Source: Paragonimus westermani (lineage: Eukaryota; Platyhelminthes; Trematoda; Plagiorchiida; Troglotrematidae). From it: a DNA stretch of 64,000 nucleotides. The stretch lies in the NCBI GenBank assembly GCA_008508345.1, contig QNGE01000748.1:168383-232382 (forward strand), given 5' to 3'. The notes beneath the pieces were generated by a model, which was given only the letters and a program-made list of their open reading frames with translations, did not search any database and was not told where the DNA came from. Within the stretch, counting starts at the first letter, position 1; each line of letters opens with the position of its first letter. Both the position numbers and the translations under genes were made by a program. Shown here piece by piece: positions 57,700-64,000 of the stretch.

Positions 57700-60600
57700 T
57701 TTTCCAGATGGCACCTCAGTCCTTCTACAAGTGAATCTTTCGCTGAATATTTTGAGAAGGTTCAACTGCGCTCTCATGTAGCTTAGGTTCTCCTATTTCA
57801 GATGTGGTACCTCTTCAAGTAGGCCACCACTGAGCATCAAAGTTTTCTTAGACGAAACGCTCACTTGAGTCAAAGCTGACTTATGTGGACAAACACTCTG
57901 ATCTCTCCACTGTGCATACCATCGTCAGCAAAGCTACCCCGAGTGTGGTGCTTGCTAAGCTCTAAGAACCTCAAGCAAGCCATATGAAACAGTAGGCAGC
58001 TTATTGCACCTAGAGACATCCTTGTGAATTCTGAGGATATTCAGTATGGAAAGAAAAACAAAGAACTAACCGAGCAGAAGGCATTGAGAACATATAACAA
58101 CGTTCTATCAATATGGGCGATCCGGAACGGTATTACCCATCTTAAGCAATGGCGCAGAAGACACAACCATTGACACACCTGTTTCAGAGAAAGCTTCGGA
58201 CATTTTATAACCAGGCGAACACTTCCAGCTCCCACATGCGTCAGACTGATAAGTATGACCGTATCTTATGCAAGAGTTAGCCGGAAACCTTCTGACTCGT
58301 GGAGCAAACCTGGTTTGCCTTCAGTCCATCAGCTTGCTGGACCTTCAATAGTCGTGAGAGTCTACTGATTTAACAGCCACCTGCGTAGTTGATTCTGGCT
58401 CAAAAAGAACCGTCGCACAGTCAAGTTTGCTGTCATTAAGATGACAGAGTGGGCAAAAAGTGTCAGAAATTGAGAGGAAGAAAAGATACTAAACGTCCAG
58501 GGTGTAACTAAAAAAGTTATGTCTGAGAAGTGCTGGTGACGTGAACACGTTCACGTAGGTGAAACTACACCTACTGATTAACAAAGGCTCGTCAGTGGAA
58601 GTAGGAATGGATAAGTTACTTGGGAGAAAATTCCGTCAATTAGCCGTCAGTAGGTTTTGTTAATACATGAGAATTTATGTTCGCCGGCATAACCATTTGT
58701 CCCGCGCCATTCGAACACGAGAAACATAATGCAGCGAGTGGCCGAAAATTTTGATCGTAGACTGTGATTTCTTAAATTTTCGTGGATGGAAAAACAAATT
58801 CACAACATATTTCGCTTTCTTACCTGCAAAAATCTGCTTTAGTGTGTCTCGCCTGCTTCTTTCAACAGTCTGATAATGGCAGGCGACCGTATCGTACAGT
58901 ATCATCGAGATTCTATATAGCTGCTGGTGTGGCCGCTCGCGTGTGAGGACGGGTGCGTATTCATACATGGATGCCAAAATAATATACATATACGCCGGTG
59001 CAGATACTATTTGTCACATCGGCAATTCATGGTATTGTTTCATCATTAGGACATGGATTATATTGCACCTTTCAAGACGAGGTATGAGAACCGTGAGTTT
59101 CACACTTTCTCACAATTCCAGGAGTGCCTACAGAGGTACGTGGAGTATGTCGGCGGTACTTCCGTTCACGGGAACAGCTGTAAGTCAAAAACGATTTTCA
59201 AGTACGAGAGGGTAAGGTGGTATGATACCCTGGAAATCTGGACCGATTCCCTAGTAATACCATTGAAAGAAGTGAGTTCCTTCGCAAATGCATGCACAGT
59301 CATCTTGCAGTTACCGGATTTGCTTAACGAGATTATGAGGACTTTATCTTATAAACGTCTTCAGTCATCCTAAACGACACCAGAAATTCACGCAAATCAG
59401 CACCTCCATTGTACTCTGAAGAAAACCGAAGGTGGTATGTGCCTTCACCCACAGATGCCGAACATAATTTGTATCGGATTTTGCGGGTGTTCGTTTTCAG
59501 TGACTTCGTTCTTGAAGCTATGCGTTAAAGCATGGGGCTGTTTGGCTCAACTCGCAAGGTAATAGAAACAGATGGGGCAGCTAGAAGTGTTTAAGCACGG
59601 TGTGTTGTTTCCGGAAGTCTGGCGATTGTCTGAGCGAAGGGTATCGACAGGTTGGGTCCGGGATGGTCACGTTTGTAGGCAACGAGCGTCTATGAATTCT
59701 GAGCCCATCGAGCAGTCGATTCGGATCCACAGGGAAATACGGTCGCATTGGCGAACTTCTTACTAATGAGGTGCTGTTGTTCAGGAAAATTATGACAAAC
59801 TAAATGGAGGAATAATGTAGCAATCCTCCATATTGAATCCACCAAATAAGCAAGTTCCGAGATTACCGCTTCACGTTAATATGACCCAGTGAGACATTCG
59901 GTAATGACAAGGCGATCAAACGCGAATGAGACCGGGGTACACATAAGCAAAGGTCTGAGAACGGAAAGTGAGAAAGGAAAACTACGCGGGAAAATGTTTC
60001 CACAGGCAAACGTTGTCAGGAATCAACAGTATATCGAGACTAACACTCGCGTAACCTAAGCGGTCGTGTCAGTCTTTACAGGAAAGGCTGTGATCACTAC
60101 CAAGAAGGATTCAAGCGTAAGAGGAATCAACAAGAAGGGAATAACTAACGACAGTGAAATTGATCAACTTTCCATCACCACAGCACTCGTCAGCAATTTA
60201 ACGCCATCAGCTACTATAACACGAGGTGCTGTTGACCTTGGCTTGTAAGGCTGGACGAGTGGATAATAGACTCACAAGCTTTCATTCGGGAAGTACTCTT
60301 CGATATCGTTTGCATGGCAGATCGCTTCTTCAGCATTCCGACGTACTTCAAGATAAATGGAAAAGTTTACAACCATGGTAACATTCAATGGTCACGCATG
60401 TCAAATTAAACTGAGGAATTACAGCTGATTTGCTTACTTTCCGACTTAACTTGAAATCGAGTTTCCCGTTAATTTTTCGCCGGTCATCATGCGATTGAAA
60501 TTCCTCACAATCCTTCTTTACGTCTTGGAAAATAGAAGCAAACCACTTGCAGCAACAAAATTCGACGAGTTGGGACACTGAGACACGCCACGAAATTTTA

Positions 60601-61500
60601 ACAACTCCCGTAACTTGAAAACCGTGTTTGCCCCAAAAACTACACAGATTGCCTCGGTCTACCGATAGGATTGAGCGCGTGCTGCCGTGTTGTTGGCACT
60701 ATTTTGGCCTGTGTTTGTGTAATTCGTGTCATGTCCCACTGGGCTTTTGGCTCGTGCTGGTTTCTTTCATCTCTTTCCCAAGGACTATCGATAAGCCTTT
60801 CACTTCAGGAGACAGTCGTCCCCCAGCGTCTCCATGTTCTGCAAATCTGGCTTATGAGCACAGAGGGTAATCGAAGCCAGAAATTCCGGCTTGACTGTTA
60901 CAGAAGGACAATATCGAGCAAAATGGGAATAAATCAGGGCAGGGAGCCTGAAGAGCCAAGCATTTGACAGCGGCCACTAAGACCTGATTGCGAGGAGACA
61001 TGTTGGTTAACAGCACTGGCCCTTTCAGTTTCACAATCCACAGTGTAAATCACAAGTTAGCGGGGGATTATGAGCTGTTCCTTTGTTGACGGCAAAGCAT
61101 TGTGACGAAGAAAAAGAAGCGGATTCAAGCGTGGGAGACAGTCCACTACGAGGTCATTCCACCAAACTCGGGAAGAACAACCTTCGGCTTTCTTCTAGTC
61201 GGCGAGAGTGTTAGCTGTTCCTCCGTGTTATCGCCAGGTGAGAAGACGTGTTAAAGATGACGCCAGCAACTAAATTTTCTAGTTTGTCCAGGTAAATTCG
61301 AGACCGCAACGTGCCATCCAGAACGCATTTGAGAAGGCTACTCACAGGGTTGCTCACATATGCCCGGGCTGTGGTGAATCGACCATCTACCCCGTCAGAG
61401 GGCCCACGAAACTATACATCCAGTTATTCACTCTCCATCGTTGTCCAGGCTGGCAACTCAGATGCTTCCTCGGGCAATTCTATCTCTTTTTGCACCCAGC
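57700..61500. other. no confidently recognised gene
   Basis: Several frames of 60-106 codons without clear domains. The only one with a faint family look is 59053-59373 (+), listed separately. Upstream (5') exons or the promoter of the adhesion gene could lie here, but I cannot identify them. Confidence 0.35.
59053..59373 (+). other. 106-aa ORF, faintly like the N-terminal region of MULE-type transposases
   Basis: ATG-started frame with HTFSQFQECLQRYVEYVGGT then NSCKSKTI and KYERVRW. The spacing resembles the F.SF..F...L..Y......F....SK.I..KY stretch found before the DDE domain of Mutator-like transposases. No catalytic domain follows, so this is weak. Confidence 0.2.
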
Positions 61501-61539
61501 CAAACTAAGAGGTAGCCCACAAGCGCGTGATTTCTGGTA

Positions 61540-63830
61540 GTCTGTTCAGAAGGCTCAGACAGTTGGTTTTCGACACTAGCTCTCACATTCTTGCTTTGAC
61601 AGTGATCCGGCTTTCCGCGGATATAAGTGATAATGAACTGCATGACCCTGGTTACTCTTTGAACGGAACGGGCCCCTCCCGTGGAGGCATGGAAGACTGC
61701 TCTGTTCTTTTAAGCCGAAACTCCCAGTGCCAGAGAAATGCGACACGCTCTGGATCAAACTACAACATCATAGATGTGACACGCTCCTTGCCGGTGTTAT
61801 GTACTGTTCGCCGTCATGCAGTGCATTCGACTATGGGGCTATTCTTGCTACCCTAGACAGACTCACGTCTACCCAGCGTTCCTCCCATCTTCTTATTATG
61901 GGTGACTTCAACGCATCCAAACTCAACTCTATGACGGTTTTTCATAAGGACTGTGGTTGCGGGTTCTCGAAACCCATGGCGATGTTGATCCATGAGAAAG
62001 CTTGGACACAGCATGTCGATCTACCTGCAAGGCACCGTCCAGGACACATGAATAATCTGGTCATTACGAACGAGGCTCACCTGGTAGATATTGTTATCAT
62101 CAACCCACCGCTGGGGCGTAGTGACCACATGCTACAAACCACTGATTTCATCTTTTACTGTCTCCAAAATGCAGTAATAAAGACTTCATTCCGAAACTTC
62201 CAGGAAGCTGATTTTAACGCACTAAGGACGTTCTTCAACACATTCAGCCTTACATCGGTGAACTTGAAATACCTTTCATTTAAATCTGCCGGATCCCCGA
62301 AAAAAGCGGCCCTCGGTTTGGCGGTGCTTCTCATTGACCTGCTTAGACAGACACTTCAGATAGGCTCTTCTGGAGGCATGGAAAGTGACCACTGTCACAC
62401 CTATAGTTAAACCAGGCGATCGTCACTCTCCTGCAAGTTATCGGCAGATAAGTCTTACCAGCATCCCATGCAAAAAAAATGCAGCGACTGTTAAAACGCA
62501 CCATTTTCAAGTGTTTCTTCTCAAATAATCTATTCTCTTAGACCCAGCAGGGCTTTCTTCCCGATCGGTCATGCATAACTGATACGTTAATCTTCATTGA
62601 TAACCTTACAGAGGCCAAAGACATCGGTCATATCTCGGATACTATCTTCTTCGACTTTGCCAAAGTCTTCAATCCTGTCCCACGTGGTCGTCTGGTACAT
62701 AAACTAGAAGCTTATGGGATACAAGGAAAGGTTCTCCGCTGGATAACTTCCTTTCTTGATAACAGGACTTTCAGAGTAAAAGCCGGTTCGGGCCTTTTGT
62801 CCCCATCCCCAGTCTCTGTGGGAGTCCTTCAAGAATCGGTACTTGGACCATTGTTGTTTCTGATCTACATCAATGATCTCCCCGAGTTGAATCTACATCA
62901 ATGATCTCCCCGAGTTGATCTCAAGCAACGCCGTTCTTTATGCTGACGACATAAAAATCTGGAATGCCTGTGACCCCAATGCATTGTAGGTTGTCCTTGA
63001 CCTTATCGAGTGCTGGTCAGACGGTTAGAGTCTCCCTTTGAACGACAGCAAGTGTGCACACTTGTCACTCGGACGAGACTCTGGGGACCTAATCGTGATA
63101 CACGGTGCACACGATGCATAGAGTGTAGTAGACATCACGAAAGTGGACCTCGAAAAAGACCTAAGGATTTGACTGTTGTCCGGTTTGTCCTTCTCTTCTC
63201 ACAACCGGCTGGCCATCAAAAAGAATTATATGACTCTTGGGATGATTAAAAGAGCCTTCCCCGCATAGACCTGAACGTCTTTCACACGCTTCACGGAGTC
63301 TATATAAGACCACTGCTCGGTTATGCCAATCAAGTCGTATACACCGGTCTGAAAGAGGACACTCGCCATTGAACGTATCCAGCGAGTAGCCGCCAAAATG
63401 GTCACTGGCTTCCGGCATCCCTCTCACAAGTCTCGACTCGAAATTCTTCATCTTTATCCAGTAGAGTTTCGAAGACTCCGCAGCGACTTAATACTTATGC
63501 ACTTTCTTTTTAGCACAGGACTCCTGCAACAATTCTTCACCCTAGTAAGTGATAACAGTCGAAGAGTTCACGATAAGAAGCTCTATAAGCTTGTACCTCG
63601 GACCTTCGTAAGACAACAGTTTCTCTGTTATAGATTTATCGTCTACTGGAACGCCCTTCCACCAGAGGTTGCCTGCTGATCTTATGAGGACCGTCTCAGA
63701 GTGTTCTTGGATTCTCACCTACTTAATAAACCGTTTCACTAGTTATTTGTTCTGTTCTGCTAGTTTATTATTTTACTCTGTTGTTGGTACCCTCTATAAC
63801 CCCCAAGAGCGGTGTTACACCCTGCTTTCA
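61540..63830 (+). mobile_element. CR1-like non-LTR retrotransposon (endonuclease plus RT), pseudogenised
   Basis: Endonuclease: LVFDTSSHILALTVIRLSAD (first catalytic Glu lost), then the longest frame, 61727-62410 (227 aa), with GDFN at 61901-61912 and SDH at 62120-62128 intact. RT: KPGDRHSPASYRQISLTSIP (62410-62470), ISDTIFFDFAKVFN (62630-62670), LEAYGIQGKVLRW, INDLPEL, and YADD at 62939-62950. C-terminus: RRVHDKKLYKLVPRTF and IVYWNALPPEV, ending SHLLNKPF near 63735. The 3' UTR runs to about 63830. It is broken by stops and by a 28-bp duplication at 62863-62918. Confidence 0.85.
62863..62918 (+). repeat. 28-bp perfect tandem duplication inside the RT
   Basis: The 28 bp starting ATCTACATCAATGATCTCC occur twice in direct succession. 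The unit encodes the conserved IYINDLPEL block. A 28-bp insertion shifts the frame by one just before the YADD motif. Confidence 0.95.
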
Positions 63831-63839
63831 AAGACTGTT

Positions 63840-63840
63840 N
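63840..63840. other. single N flanked by a 7-bp repeat
   Basis: GACTGTT-N-GACTGTT: the same pattern as the gap at 1745, suggesting an unmerged contig overlap. Confidence 0.7.
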
Positions 63841-64000
63841 GACTGTTTTCCAGGTCGACAGAAAACCGCCAGACATCGAAACGAACAAACTTACTGTATC
63901 CCCGTCGAATTGGCCCCCAACCTCGAACCCCTATACGAATGTAGTGGAACGGAGAGTTGGGGGAACAGTACCTCAATGCAAATACAAGAAGTCACAGTAG

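Noticed and set aside
58675..58989. 104-aa minus ORF as an upstream exon of the adhesion gene
   Set aside because: No signal peptide or Ig feature and no phase link to exon 1, which already carries the start codon and signal peptide.
61727..62410. 227-aa ORF as a host nuclease
   Set aside because: It contains the GDFN and SDH motifs but continues into a CR1-type RT and recurs in minus-strand copies, so it belongs to a retrotransposon.

Overview
This is a eukaryotic window, most likely from a digenean trematode (fluke). I cannot name the species. The evidence is: long introns, about 40% GC, and one 11-exon gene with canonical GT..AG junctions. It also holds a dense load of decayed retroelements (CR1-like, RTE-like, Penelope-like, Ty3/gypsy) and a tRNA-headed SINE family carrying a type I hammerhead ribozyme, the combination known from schistosome Sm-alpha-type repeats. 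Nothing looks bacterial: no operons, no Shine-Dalgarno sites. Most long open frames are fragments or noise.

The one complete host gene runs on the minus strand from 53892 (ATG) to 12871 (stop). I assembled it by eye from 11 exons whose intron phases all agree (2868 nt, 955 aa plus stop). It encodes a cell-surface adhesion protein of the NCAM/fasciclin II type: signal peptide, five Ig domains, about three FN3 domains and a C-terminal hydrophobic tail that looks like a GPI-attachment signal. Its introns, up to 13 kb, hold most of the repeats.

Layout. 1-3.7 kb: nothing recognised, plus an assembly gap at 1745. 3.8-4.85 kb: gypsy gag/protease remnant (+). 7.2-10.4 kb: two Penelope-like elements head to head, the right one broken by a SINE inverted pair. 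11.5-11.9 kb: unknown 143-aa frame (+) whose stop overlaps AATAAA. 12.9-53.9 kb: the adhesion gene (-), whose introns contain full-length SINEs at 18.3 and 29.9 kb, SINE fragments, an RTE-like remnant at 24.2 kb, a plus-strand coding-like patch at 20.7-22.4 kb, and a three-copy unclassified repeat. Its first intron holds a gypsy element (+, 43-46.2 kb), a Penelope-like element split by inversion (46.7-49.2 kb), a second gypsy (-, 49.75-51.3 kb), a CR1 fragment (-, 51.8-52.8 kb) and a cluster of palindromes (53.06-53.44 kb). 54.7-57.7 kb: CR1-like copies (-). 57.7-61.5 kb: little recognisable. 61.5-63.8 kb: CR1-like element (+) with endonuclease and reverse transcriptase, disabled by frameshifts including a 28-bp tandem duplication.
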